Positions 34,495 to 45,399 of a stretch of DNA of 64,000 bases are shown here, piece by piece. Source of the stretch: Acanthococcus lagerstroemiae (Eukaryota > Arthropoda > Insecta > Hemiptera > Eriococcidae); the NCBI GenBank assembly GCA_031841125.1, contig CM063108.1:5253683-5317682 (forward strand). The letters are read 5' to 3'. The notes under the pieces were generated by a model that searched no databases, was not told the origin of the DNA, and saw nothing but the letters and a program-made list of their open reading frames with translations. Position 1 is the first letter of the stretch; each line of letters opens with the position of its first letter. Position numbers and translations under genes: made by a program.

Positions 34495-36125
34495 TCGGAA
34501 TCACATCTCACATCGCTTCACGCCCGCTAACAAGTTGGTGACTCGACACGGTTTCAACATCGCTTCGCGCTCGCTGACCGGTTCATGACCAGGGCATGGA
34601 TTTATATGTAATCACTTTTTTTTTTTTCTGTTGGCCTAGAGGAGATATATCCAATACCCTTTTCCGTTTCAGGTTTTTTTGAATAAAATGAGCCCAACTT
34701 TATTTTGCATATTTGGTCTAAACGAGCATATTTTAGCCACTTTTCGCCCATATTTAGACTATTTCAACATATTTACCTAATTTTTCTATTTCTAAGCACA
34801 TCTTCCGCCGCTTTCACGTTTTTTTCTTTAGCACACGTTGAAAAAAAGTACGGGAAAAAATGGAATTGTGGATTCCGTGTCCCTATGCTACACTAGCTAA
34901 TTTTTACAACTAATGTTGTTTCAGGCACGCGTTGATTCGTATCGATTTTCTTATCTAAAATAAGTTTCTTTAAAATTAGCATAAAATATTGTCCATTATG
35001 GAACATGTTTCTTCTGGGTCAAAAATGTCAGCCATTGTGACGTTTGTTTTCTAGTTACAAAATAAATTTATCAATACGTTGAACTGGTTCACCTTAATTT
35101 GAAATATAACTCTTTTCTCCCGTTTCTGTATCTTTCTCTTGTATGTTGTCCTTTAATAGACACACCACATCGAGCTCTTTAAAATGAGACCCATATTGTT
35201 TTCGCATATTTTGCACGTATTTCAAAAAAAAAATTCATATAACGTATTTTTAGCGCATAATATAGTTATGCGCACATTTCTAATTTTTAGCGCATAATAT
35301 ATGCGCATATTTTTAATTTTTAGCGCATAATATATGCGCATATTTCTAATTTTTAGCGCATATAAATCCGAGCCCTGTTCATGACTCATTGGGACCCCAA
35401 CATCGCTTCATGCCTGCTAACAAGTTCGTTGACTCGTCAGGGTCCCAGTATCGCTTCACGCTCCCTAACAAGTTTGTGGACTCATTGAGACCTCAACATT
35501 GCTTCACATTTGCTAAGGAGTTAGTGACTCATCAGGATCCGAACATCGCTTCTCGTCGGCTAACGAGTTCGTGACTCGTCCGGGTCCCAACTTCGCTTCA
35601 CGTCCGCTGACAAGTTCGTGACTCATCAGGGTTCCAACACGCTTCATGCCTGCTAACGAGTTCGTGACTCGTCAGGGTCCCAGTATCGCTTCACGCTCCC
35701 TAACAAGTTTGTGGACTCATTGAGACCTCAACATTGCTTCACATTTGCTAAGGAGTTAGTGACTCATCAGGATCCGAACATCGCTTCTCGTCGGCTAACG
35801 AGTTCGTGACTCGTCCGGGTCCCAACTTTGTTTCACGTCCGCGGACAAGTTCGTGACTCATCAGGGTTCCAACATCACTTCATGCCTGCTAACGAGTTCG
35901 TGACTCGTCAGGGTCCCAGTATCGCTTCACGCTCCTTAACAAGTTTGTGGACTCATTGAGACCTCAACATTGCTTCACATTTGCTAACGAGTTGGTGACT
36001 CATCGGGATCCGAACATCGCTTCACGTCTGCTAATGAGTTCAGAGTTTGTTATTCATCGAGGTCCCAACAGCGTGTTTCACGCCCGCTGACGAGTTCATA
36101 ACTACATTGCTTCACGCCTGTGAGG
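34495..36125 (+). repeat. Minisatellite, about 47-bp unit with 235-bp higher-order period
   Basis: The basic unit is near CAACATCGCTTCACGCCCGC, then TAACAAGTTCGTGACTCATC and AGGGTCC. Two units lie at 34495-34589 and the rest at 35378-36125, separated by a hAT element. Within the right block a set of five units recurs almost unchanged: the word GGGTCCCAGTATCGC starts at 35440, 35675 and 35911, giving periods of 235 and 236. Units within a set differ much more from each other than the same unit does between sets, so recent growth was by whole five-unit blocks. Confidence 0.92.
34590..35377. mobile_element. Non-autonomous hAT element, 788 bp, inside the minisatellite
   Basis: The left end CAGGGCATGGATTTATATG is mirrored by the right end read inward, CAGGGCTCGGATTTATATG. 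The 8-base duplication TTCATGAC is perfect (34582-34589 and 35378-35385) and lies in the minisatellite unit, so the array was cut by the insertion. Near the right end TTTTTAGCGCATAATATATG-type subterminal repeats occur three times (about 35249-35368). CATATTT words repeat near the left. No transposase frame is present. Confidence 0.93.
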
Positions 36126-37397
36126 TTTGTCGGAAAAAGGAAAAATCGTGTTGGAAAATCATGAAAATTTCGCCGCCTATTGGATAGATTTTGCTGCAAA
36201 TCAATAGCGTTCTATTCCTAACTATGCTCTATAGATTCATGTAACTTCATTCCTTCTCGAGCTATCATCAAGTCAAATTGTGTGTGTTTGTGTGAAACTT
36301 TACCCCCACCCTGCATCACCATTAGACCAAGACTAGTACCAGATTTTTTCACATATGTAGCATACATTGAGATGCAGACCTTACAGTGCCCAGCACCCCA
36401 GCAGTTAACGGATACCCGCCTCCATCTTCCGCCGTGTTTTAAACTTCTCGCAGCTGCCATCGTGATCGTCGAATTTCCCAAGTGCGCCGCAGTTTTATGC
36501 CCGCGAAAGATGATTCAATGGCGAAATACAAACTCCACGGAAAATAAAGACGACAAGCAGTTTATCAGCTTAATAAAAAGCTTATCTGCGGAATGTATGT
36601 ATTTATTACCGCGAGTACACGGAGGGAAAAAAATACACCAATGATTCTTCGTTCAATTTTAAACCGATTATTAGCGGTATACGACTTACTCGTAGCCGCA
36701 CCTTGTTCGCAGCCGTTCGTGCTATACTTCGTATACCTTAAGCCGTAAGTACTAAGTAGGTACGTATAACACCAATATACTCTCTCACACGGCTTATGTA
36801 GTGTGTACTCTGTGTAGTATCGAATAAATCTATTTACGACAGGCGTCTGTAAATTATATACTGTGGCGACGATCGTAATTACCATTGACGAATTTGGCCC
36901 GGCTCGTATTCATTTCTAAAATCTCACACAAAACACCGATCGAACGAGGAAACACGCTACGAAGCGAGGAAAAAGTGTGCAGTGTGCATGATAAATCTGA
37001 ATACGGAAATTCTACAATTGAACACGTTTCTTCATGTGCGAAATTTTGATAAACACCGTCGGTCACGAACCATGTACTATGATACGCATGACAGGAGGGT
37101 CAACTTCTAAGTTCGATAGAATCTTCTACAGGACGAACCCTAGTACCACCTTCTCAGCTTGAAATTGGCCAGACAAGGTGTTTCTCAGTTTTAAAGGAAT
37201 TTTTCGTCGAAATTTAATGTTTTCGCGGAATAGTACTTACCGGTCATTCATTAACAGTATCCCGGTTCAGGGGGGCCTGTCAGAAAATGGTTGTGGTTCT
37301 CATCGAGAAACTATTAATATCAAACATAGCATTTGTTGAGTCGCTTGCTTCGTTTCTGAGATCATTTGAACTATAACCCTTACCTGTCGAGGTCCAC
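36126..37397. other. Unrecognised sequence
   Basis: No gene, repeat or mobile element could be supported. A 120-codon plus-strand open frame at 36282-36644 has no recognisable motif and overlaps an antisense open frame, so it is probably chance. Confidence 0.3.
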
Positions 37398-37412
37398 AAG
37401 GAGATGTAACCT

Positions 37413-37630
37413 CGGTTTTCTAATTTTGCTCTCAATCCGAGCCCTGGAATCCGCCCTTTCGAGTATTACCTCAGAGACGTCGGGGAGGCTGTCAGGGCTG
37501 TCTTAGCCCTCTTCTCTTCTTGCCGAAAAACCGGCCTAGGTCAAAATGTAGCGAGTTGCTATGTGGGGTCGAACTCGGGACCTCCGGATTCCGAGACCAG
37601 CGCGCTCTCCACTCGGTCAACCAGACCCCT
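37413..37630 (-). mobile_element. SINE family A, copy 3, with 15-bp duplication
   Basis: Read on the minus strand: GGTCTGGTTGACCGAGTGG, B-box region GAGTTCGACCCC, ACAGCCTCCCCGACGTCTC and AATACTCGAAAGGGCGGATT, ending AATTAGAAAACCG. The flanks are AAGGAGATGTAACCT (37398-37412) and AAGGAGAGGTAACCT (37631-37645), a 15-base duplication with one mismatch. This defines the full SINE length as about 218 bases and shows LINE-type insertion. Confidence 0.95.
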
Positions 37631-37645
37631 AAGGAGAGGTAACCT

Positions 37646-38367
37646 GAAACTTGGACTAATGCGATTATGTCTGTTCCTACCGACTGTTAAATTCTAATTT
37701 TATGCTTGTTTGATCTCCGCTTCTGTGATTTATTTTTGTGATCATGTTTTTAATTGTGAAGATGTAGAGCTCATTATCTCCTCGAATTTCTGGAAACCAA
37801 AATTCCTTTTCGTGATAGGAGTTGCGATTTCTGAATATATGACATAGCGAGGAAAATCTAACAGTTTATCCGTTGTAGCTACTCGTATATGAATTACTGC
37901 AGAGAACTGATACAAACCAACGGGTCCGGTTATTCGTTTCCTCTTACCTATTCATCTTTTGCTATCGATAATGTACATTATAAATTACCAATCAAAAATT
38001 TATTTTATTACTTTTTCATCCTTTCTGTACAACAGACTTGCGATACCCGTCTGTAACCAGTGGCTAGCCGGCGATTTATCGTCCTTTTAAAATTCGTAGG
38101 CTTTGGTTAGTAAGTCCTCACTTTTATAGTTAAATAGGTGGTAGGTCGCTTTAAACCTTTGTAACTATAGTGTCTCGTGAGGAAAGGTGAAATGGGCACC
38201 ACTCTCGTGGATAAGAGACGAATCTGACTTCAATATTATAAGGTTCAGGTACCGTATTTTTCTTCTAGTATATACTGTACCATCCTTCAGCGAAAGGCTA
38301 AGCTAACTGCAACGGTAGAATGGTGTGTGTGGGGGGGGGGGGTGACGAAGCTCAAAGATAAGTGTTT
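37646..38367. other. Unrecognised sequence
   Basis: No assignable feature. A G run precedes the duplication at 38331-38342. Confidence 0.35.
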
Positions 38368-38511
38368 TAGACAATTGGGTGTCACAGCTGTGATGATACT
38401 AAGTGTGGGACCGGATGTGTGATTCTGATCACCTTGTTTGAGACAATTGGGTGTCACAGCTGTGATGATACGAAGTGTGAGACCGGATGTGTGATTCTGA
38501 TTACCTCCTAC
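38368..38511. repeat. 72-bp tandem duplication with TCACAGCTGTGA palindrome
   Basis: GACAATTGGGTGTCACAGCT starts at 38370 and again at 38442. The two copies differ at only a few bases over about 70. Each contains the perfect 12-base palindrome TCACAGCTGTGA. No mobile-element ends are visible. Confidence 0.9.
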
Positions 38512-38984
38512 ATTAGAAGACAATCAAAATTCAGCCAACTGTTCTGTGATTTTCAGATTTTGAGATAACGCCCCTAAGAAAAAGCTTAATCCTGTATGAG
38601 TCTGACTGGCGAACACCGAAAGCTCCAAGCTGGTGTACCGCTCTGAATTCCAGCATAGCTATTGTACAATCCTTTACGATTATCCGCCTGAAAACACTGA
38701 CCGATAGAGTGGTGTCGATGTGTGCTCCACCCTTTTCGATAGTTCATGTTATTCTGATGACATGTAGTCTGATACGCGAGACTAATCTTGATGAAGTGTA
38801 ATTCTATCCGATCCAGAATCGAAACGATCACAAGTATGTTACTTCATAATATTAGTGTAATTCCTGTTTTATGCTTATTAGCAAAGCCCGGATTTTTAGG
38901 CAAAAGCCCCCCCCCCCTAGCTTAGCCTATTTTGTCTTCTGAGGTTTTTTGGACAAATCAGGAAACTCTGAAACCATTAAGCTA

Positions 38985-39179
38985 AAGCGGTGTTCACACG
39001 AGCGTCCACATCGCAGCAAATTTGACGCAGCGAATCAGTCGCAAAAAGTTGAACATGTTCAACTTCTGCGTCTAGACAGCGTCTCGCCGCAGCGTCAAGT
39101 GTTTACATGTTCAAATGGAGCAAATTGGTCGCTGGCGACTGAATTCGCTGCGTCTTGGACGTTCGTGTGAACACCGCTT
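38985..39179. mobile_element. Palindromic MITE, AAGCGGTGTTCACACGA ends
   Basis: The left end AAGCGGTGTTCACACGA(G)CGTCC is mirrored by the right end read inward, AAGCGGTGTTCACACGA(A)CGTCC. Length is about 195 bases, with further inner symmetry (GTTGAACATG/CATGTTCAAC and CAGCGAATCAGTCGC/GCGACTGAATTCGCTGC). No coding content. TA or TTAA lies next to the ends, but no certain duplication can be read, so the superfamily is open. Confidence 0.8.
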
Positions 39180-39333
39180 AACTTTAATATGGTATTTTTT
39201 GGATTATCTCTTAAAAATGACATTTTCATCTAAAAGTGATATTTTTAGAGACATTTTCGAACTGTTTCGGGTAGAAACCCTGTTTTCGAAACTTGTCAAT
39301 TTTCAATTTTCGATCTTTTGAAAAAAAAAATTA

Positions 39334-39420
39334 TTTTGACGTTTTTATGTCTTTACTTTGACACACAAACCGGAAAAACGTTACTTTCACGCGCCACGTT
39401 AATAATAATAATAATAATAA
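39334..39420 (+). repeat. Retroelement 3' end with TAA tail, copy 2
   Basis: TTTTGACGTTTTTATGTC to AAAAACGTTACTTTCACGCG and a run of TAA units matches 11247-11330 with few differences. The following ACTACTGACTCGACT resembles ACTACTGACTGGACT at about 12772, which may be chance. The part from 39421 to 40368 has no recognisable feature apart from a 104-codon open frame (40007-40321) without a known motif. Confidence 0.6.
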
Positions 39421-40368
39421 CTACTGACTCGACTAGAGGCAAAATGTGACATCACAGAGAACAGTATTTTTGGGTACAACCAATTTATTTACGGAGAAAT
39501 AAGCGGAATTGTCCTTTTCCTTATGGGGAATTTTGTGTTAAATTTCACTACGTATGTGAGATCTCAATTTTTCAGCCGAAATTTTGGGTATCGAGTTTTC
39601 ACACTTAAATATACCAATTTTTCTTTTGAGAATGCAATCGAAAAAAGTGAAAATTCCGTCTGAAATAGTCTCGAACAAGTCCGGAGTAGTGTTAAGAAGT
39701 CTTGTAAACATTGCTGCCAGAATTTTGAAGGGTCTTGAACTAGTTTTAAAGGGTCTTGAATAATGTTTAAATCTTTTTGAACCTCCAGTATCTCAAGCGA
39801 AATTTGAATGAGAATATAAGGGCCGTGGAAAGGGACGTGGTTTTCCAAATTAGAATCATATTGGAAGATTTTCTGAGAGCATGGTATGGGGAGTTGAGAG
39901 TTTTATAATATGTTCAGAGTAGAGGAGATAATGTTTTCATGTTCGATCACCATTATTGTTATTATTACACTACACCACATTTTGAGATTTTGTAAGAAAT
40001 AATGACATGAGAACATATGATTCTAGAAGTATTTTCAACGAGGAATTAAATGCAGATGTTAATTTTTGGGTTATAGTTCATTTTTTTTCTTATCTCTTAA
40101 ATGCGAATTTTATTATCATCAAGATGATACCACTGATCAAACAACTATGCGCGTTCAGTATTGTTATCAGTATCAGTTTAGCTATTCGTGAACGACAAAA
40201 AGGAATAAAACGAGAAAAATTTGATAAAATTCTAATTTTGAATATGGAAAACGAGAGGTTCTCGAGAAAAATAGTCAACGCCATCGTATTCAGCATTCAA
40301 AATGTAGCTGGAATCATGTAATCTCGTCCCATTGTTTTTTATGCTGTTGTGTAGTGTTATTTTAAGCT

Positions 40369-40542
40369 ATGTATTTTATGGATTTGGAAAATGTAAGGAA
40401 ATTCCATGTGTCACCAAATGATGTTCTCGACATGTGCTTCGCCGCCAATGCGGATCGCAGATCTTGGCTTCTGGCAGCAGTCTCGGGTGAACACGATTAC
40501 GAGTATATGGCTGGCAGTCCAATAATGGAGACAACAGGCTGA
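40369..40542 (+). CDS. Possible short host ORF or exon, unrecognised
   Basis: A 57-codon open frame from ATG contains KFHVSPNDVLDMCFAANADR and SWLLAAVSGEHDYEYMAG. Its composition is balanced, unlike the homopolymer-like chance frames nearby, and the DNA is less AT-rich than its surroundings. I do not recognise the protein. About 280 bases downstream, GTACGGCT/GTGAGT would fit a splice donor. It could be part of a host gene or chance; confidence is low. Confidence 0.2.
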   Translation: MYFMDLENVRKFHVSPNDVLDMCFAANADRRSWLLAAVSGEHDYEYMAGSPIMETTG

Positions 40543-41228
40543 CAACGAACCGGTCTCTTTCGTAAACTGATACGCACCTTAATTCGTTTTTCCTTTTCTT
40601 TCCTTCCTAATTCATTTCAGATAGTGTGAATTTAATGTCCCTCTTAATGACGTAAACGCTGAAAAATCGACGAAGCGGAAAGCACAATAAAATTATCATC
40701 GTGTCCATCTATCCGAAAGTATACTTGGCGCCTAATTCGTTTCCACTTCGGAGGCACGCATGCGGTCAGAACTGGAGGCGATTCGATGCTCACTATTACG
40801 AACAGAGAGATTCGTACGGCTGTGAGTAACGACCGTCCGCCTCTAATCGCAATATTATTGTAATATTATTCGAAAAGCTCAAAGAGTTATTCTCGAAGAA
40901 ATTCTATTTTTTCGAATACCGCTTGAGGCTACCTGTGCAAGTGCATATCGATTGGACACAGAGGCGGACTGGCGGTACCTTCCAATTTCAATGCTACATT
41001 TCGACGTGCGTGGAAACACGAGTATTGATACGATATTGTTGACTCTGAGAACGAGTGAGCATTCGCATAGATATTCTGGAAAACTGGATGTAAAACTTGA
41101 TTGAAAAGGAGACAATTCCGAGTAAGGTGATTTTTGTCAAAAAATTAGGCATTATGGTTCTAACGAACATACCATCATCTCTACCCCTTGTTCTAATTCT
41201 GTAGAATGGTTCGAACTGCCCGGAACTC
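40543..41228. other. Non-repetitive sequence, no assignable gene
   Basis: CpG content is above the window average at 40720-41050 and no repeat family is present. A possible splice donor GTGAGT lies at 40822. Nothing firmer can be said. Confidence 0.3.
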
Positions 41229-41229
41229 T

Positions 41230-41421
41230 TTTTCTAATTTTGCTCTCAACCCGAACCCTGGAATCCGCCCTTTCGAGCATTACTTCAGAGACGTCGGGGA
41301 GGCTGTTACGGCTTTCTTAGCCCTCTTCTCTTCTTGCCGAAAAACCGGCGCGAGTCGCTACGTCGGCTTGAACCCAGAACCTCCGGATTTTGAGACCAGC
41401 GCGCTATCCACTCGGCCAACC
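41230..41421 (-). mobile_element. SINE family A, copy 4
   Basis: Minus-strand reading: GGTTGGCCGAGTGGATAGCG, GGGTTCAAGCCGACGTAGC, ACAGCCTCCCCGACGTCTC and AATGCTCGAAAGGGCGGATT, then AATTAGAAAAAG. Compared with copies 1 to 3 about 15 bases are missing between the tRNA-like head and GCCGGTTTTTCGGC. No target-site duplication was recognised. Confidence 0.9.
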
Positions 41422-41689
41422 AAGGTTACTTCAAAAATCTCGGCACCTATAGAAAATGAAGAATATGTCTTGAAACAAAAATTGTTCGCACCGTATTTAC
41501 TATAAAAATGGTTACTTGTACTTTTTTCATATATAACCTAAAAAAAACCTTAACAGTTGGCTCAAAATAACTCTTGTAAGCAGTACATACTACACACAAT
41601 ACACATTACTACAGGCCTACATTTTTCTTTGTTTGTAACATTTCTTACTGAACTACCTATAGTAGGTAACTAGGTATCTAAAAGGTGAT

Positions 41690-42570
41690 ATTGCGGGTAA
41701 TTGCTACAGCTCTTTCCGTAGAGCGTTAGGAAGGAGTCTCGCTTTTCGGCCAATCCGGGCCAATCCTTGAGGTATTGGTGGGCCTCACAAACCTACGTTA
41801 TTTACACGAACCGTGACAGTAGGTCGCTGAAGTTGGTCGCTTCAAACGACGTATTTCAACCGCCTCTGTTACTATTTGCTGGGCTTCTGGGTTGTCGTAT
41901 TTTTCAAGCTTATCTAGATGTTTGCCAGACCTTAGATTGATCTCCTCATTAACTGGTGAAATTTTGAGGTCCTTTCGAGTATCATCGTTCCGTTCAAAGC
42001 GGTATGCTCCGACTATTGTCCTGAGAGCAACGTTTTGGCATGTTTCGATCTTATTTATAGTGGAGGTGCTAGCACATCATGCCGTACGTCCTAATCTTTT
42101 GAATTCCAAGAATATTGGAGAATGTTGGCCCAGCAGCCAGTACAGTTTCCTCATTTTATCTTTGACTTCCAGCTTCTTCAATCTGATATGCTCCTTCCAA
42201 TTTAGGTGGATATCGAAGTGGGTTCCGAGATAGCGAACTGCGTCAGTTTTGATGTCAGCTGTTCTCCCAATCGTTGCTGGTTGATATAGCGATAGTTTCT
42301 CAGGGTGAAGATCATGTGTTTTGACTTGGCGGAATTGATCTTGATTCTCCCCTTTTGGGTCTATGTTTGTACTGCCTTGAGTGTTCCCTGTAGCTTCTGC
42401 GCTGACTTACTGTAGTTTTCGTGTACTGCCGCTATTCCGGCGTCGTAGGCAAAGGTTGCCTTTAGCACTTCCCTTTTTAGTGGGATATCGGCTGTATATA
42501 GGAGATACATGATCGGTCCCAGTACGCTCCGCTGTAGGACTCTTGCCTCGATAAATCAGTTGATTGGGTA
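41690..42570 (-). pseudogene. Jockey-type LINE reverse transcriptase remnant
   Basis: Minus-strand pieces in broken frames read VLQRSVLGPIMYLLYTADIP, then a catalytic-box region altered to FAYDAGIAAVHEN (normally YADD), then KGRIKINSAKSKHMIFTLR, MYWLLG-like text and TINKIETCQNVALRTIVGAY. The last piece is ISPVNEEINLRSGKHLDKLE. The phrase GPI.YLLYTADIP followed by KINE.K..H..FTLR is characteristic of Jockey-clade elements. Multiple stops and frameshifts are present and the endonuclease and 5' part are absent. Confidence 0.8.
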
Positions 42571-42749
42571 TTTTTCTCATTTTACTGAGTTTGGATATAA
42601 GAAGAAGTCCAAATTTTTCATTCGGCAGAATCCCACCTCTATACCTTTCCGTTCCTGGAAATTTTTCTGTCCCCCATGCTCCTACCTCTTATTTATCAGT
42701 GTTCTAAATTGTGTTTGTTTGTAAAGCGGCTGTCAAAATAGAATTAAAT

Positions 42750-43270
42750 ACCGTATGGATATTGAATTCTAGGTTACCAGGGTTGCTGAATTCATTTTTG
42801 CATCTGTTTATTTGAAAAGTCGGAACTTCAGAGGAGGTGAAAGTGGCTCAAAATTGAACGAGAGGAGAAATGTGACATGGGTATCAGGGACTAGGTTTTC
42901 ATGGTAGCTAAATCCGTTTTTGGTATCATTATTTTACTCTCAGCTGAAAATTGTGGTACTGGGGGAAAAAGAACAGGCAAAATGAAGTCAAATGCTGGAT
43001 GGATATCAAGAACTAAGTTTCCGGGGTCGCTAAATTCATTATTAACATCCATCTGATCCTAATTTGAAAATTTTGGTTTTGAGGGAAGAACGAGGGAGAG
43101 GGGGTCAAAATCGAACGAAACATAGAGTGCGATATGAATATTCAGTACATTGTAGGTTTTCACGATCGCCGAATGGCATCAGATATTCTCTCTGCTCAGA
43201 ATAGTGGCTCTGGGAAAGTAAGGAGGTAAATTGAGGTGTAATACAAATAAACATAATACTATACATTTTC
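42750..43270. repeat. Fuzzy tandem repeat, about 135-bp unit
   Basis: About four diverged units follow the order GATATCAGGAACTAGGTTTC, GGGTCGCTAAATTCATT, CATCTGATTTTA, TGAAAATTGTGGT, GGGGGAAA..GAGG and TCAAAATTGAACGA. Units start near 42757, 42885, 43010 and 43135. Purine-rich runs recur in each unit. No coding capacity. Confidence 0.6.
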
Positions 43271-43279
43271 GAGCCGCTG

Positions 43280-45395
43280 AACTCTTTTTTTTTTCTTTTT
43301 TCATACTACCTGTCAAAATCTGTGGTACGGGAGAAAGTAGGAGTCAACTTATTAAAGTAATCTTTCCTAGACATAACAAGTTGATGTATATGGACTTTTC
43401 TAAAAGAATCTCGTTTACGGAGAGTTGTGAATAGATTATAGATACGGTTGCGCACTGTATTTTTAATGCACTGCCGACATAGTATTGACATTTTGGGTAT
43501 AAGAAAAATCTCCCTTGTACCCAAGTTCATATTCACCCTTGTACCTTGCGACCCCAGCCCCATCACTAATGCCATAGTTTTCGGAAGGTAGAGACAGTGT
43601 CATAAACAACGAATTAAGCGACATTTGGAATCCTGTATTCAATTTCTATATTGCATTTTAGACTCTGAACCTCTCGTCCCCTGTTCACAGTCCCAGAATT
43701 TTCAATTCATGGGGCAAGCAGATACCGAAAACACGTACAGCTACCGAATATTGTATATTTTCCTTTTAATTCTGTTCAGATTTGGACACCTCCTCTCCCT
43801 TATATCAGTTATCATTTTCCTCACTTAGTCCTGAAATTCTGAGGGCAAAACTGGTGCCGCAAATGAATTCGGCTATCATGAAAACCTATTACTGGGTCGA
43901 AACGAATACAGTTGCTAAAGGTTCCTGTGTAACAGAATCCCCGAATGTTGCCTATATGACAGAAAGAAGGAAAGAGGAAAAGCGACCTTTTTTTCTTTTT
44001 TTTTTCTTGCCCGATAATTTGTGTTCATTTTTAATGCTACAGACAGTCGCCGACGTTTGTTCGTCGGAGCGCGTTCGAAATTAGGTCTACATGTTAATTA
44101 TACGGTCATTTGACGCGGGAGGCGAAAATTCGAGTATACTCTGTCCTTGCGGCCAAAGTTAATCCTTTTTTTTATCGCTTGTTTGAAGAGAGAAAACGTG
44201 CGAATGAAGAAAAAAAAGGTTGAAGAAATGAAAAACAAAACCCCTAACGTGCTCAAATAAGCGCTGTGTATACTGCTAAATAAATACCAAAAAGTGATAC
44301 GAGTTGAAGGGACGTTGCTCGTTTTTTCCTCCTCGTTCGGGGACTCTTCAAATGATCGCAATTTTTTGCTTTAATTACGCGAAGACCTTCCCGATGAATG
44401 ACGTTAGATTACTTTGAAATAATACTCGTATAATGGGCGCGTCAGCGTCGTAAAATCCCTTTTTCTTTGCCCACTTTCCTCAGCGGAGCTGTTTATGCAC
44501 GAGAAACGATTAGTTCAAACGAAATATCATCGGCGAACGTTCTCGTTTTTATTTTTGTATTTTTCAAATCGACCCGCAGGAGTGAGATTTACTAGATGGA
44601 AACAGATCTGTCGGAAATTTGTTTGAGGATCGTTCGGGCGCCTCGAAGCTTAGGCACAAATTACTAATTTTTCATACGAGCGGCTAAAATCTAACTAGCG
44701 AGATTGAAATGTGCGTTTTGTTGACTGTATTTCTGAAGTAATTTAATTAACGAGAGTGTGTGATTATGTAGCCGAGCTAGGGGCCACGGGGTCGCGAACC
44801 AGCGCCGGGCGTATAGCCAAATGGCGTTAAACTTTTCACTCGCACTGGCCCAATAGTGACATTCACTTCACAACTGTTTCTGAAAATTTAGAAGTGTTAA
44901 GGATTTAGCAGTAGGGACCCGTGACGGTCGCGTAAAAGTGCCCCAAACTTGAGAACTCCAAATTTCGTCCCTTTCGAGGTGGGATAACATGTTGTGCGAC
45001 CCTATAATTCTGCAAATTAATGCTATTCTGAGGTACTCCGAATTCCGTTTATTTGGCGAGGAGTGGGAGATGAGTTGTACATTTTAAATAGAACCGTGAC
45101 TTCGGAGTACGAAAGTTCTGGAAGTGAAGAGATTTTGTCCCCTAGGCATGGGTGACTCTTGAGGGTGGGGACAAACGCAGCATTATTCCCCTTGGATTCT
45201 CAAAAAAACGCTGTACCTTATCGAGAAAGACATTTTCCTATAGAGACGTCTTTGTTCCCCCCTTCTGGAACCACCATCTTCTCTTTTAAAAAGTCAGGTG
45301 ACGCCTGTAGCGAAAACCACCATTGTATTAGCACCACTTCTGATCCATTAAGTGGAGACAGTGCTATTAATTTGTGATATAAGCACCTTGCTATT
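43280..45395. other. Unrecognised sequence
   Basis: No gene or mobile element could be supported. The stretch 44380-44830 is non-repetitive and has more CpG than average. At 43284-43297 and 43989-44006 there are T-rich tracts. Confidence 0.3.
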
Positions 45396-45399
45396 GGAT

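Noticed and set aside
34495..36125. CRISPR array
   Set aside because: Units are contiguous with no unique spacers, and the context is eukaryotic.
38287..38523. Minus-strand open frame with an internal protein repeat
   Set aside because: The repeat is just the 72-bp DNA duplication read in frame.
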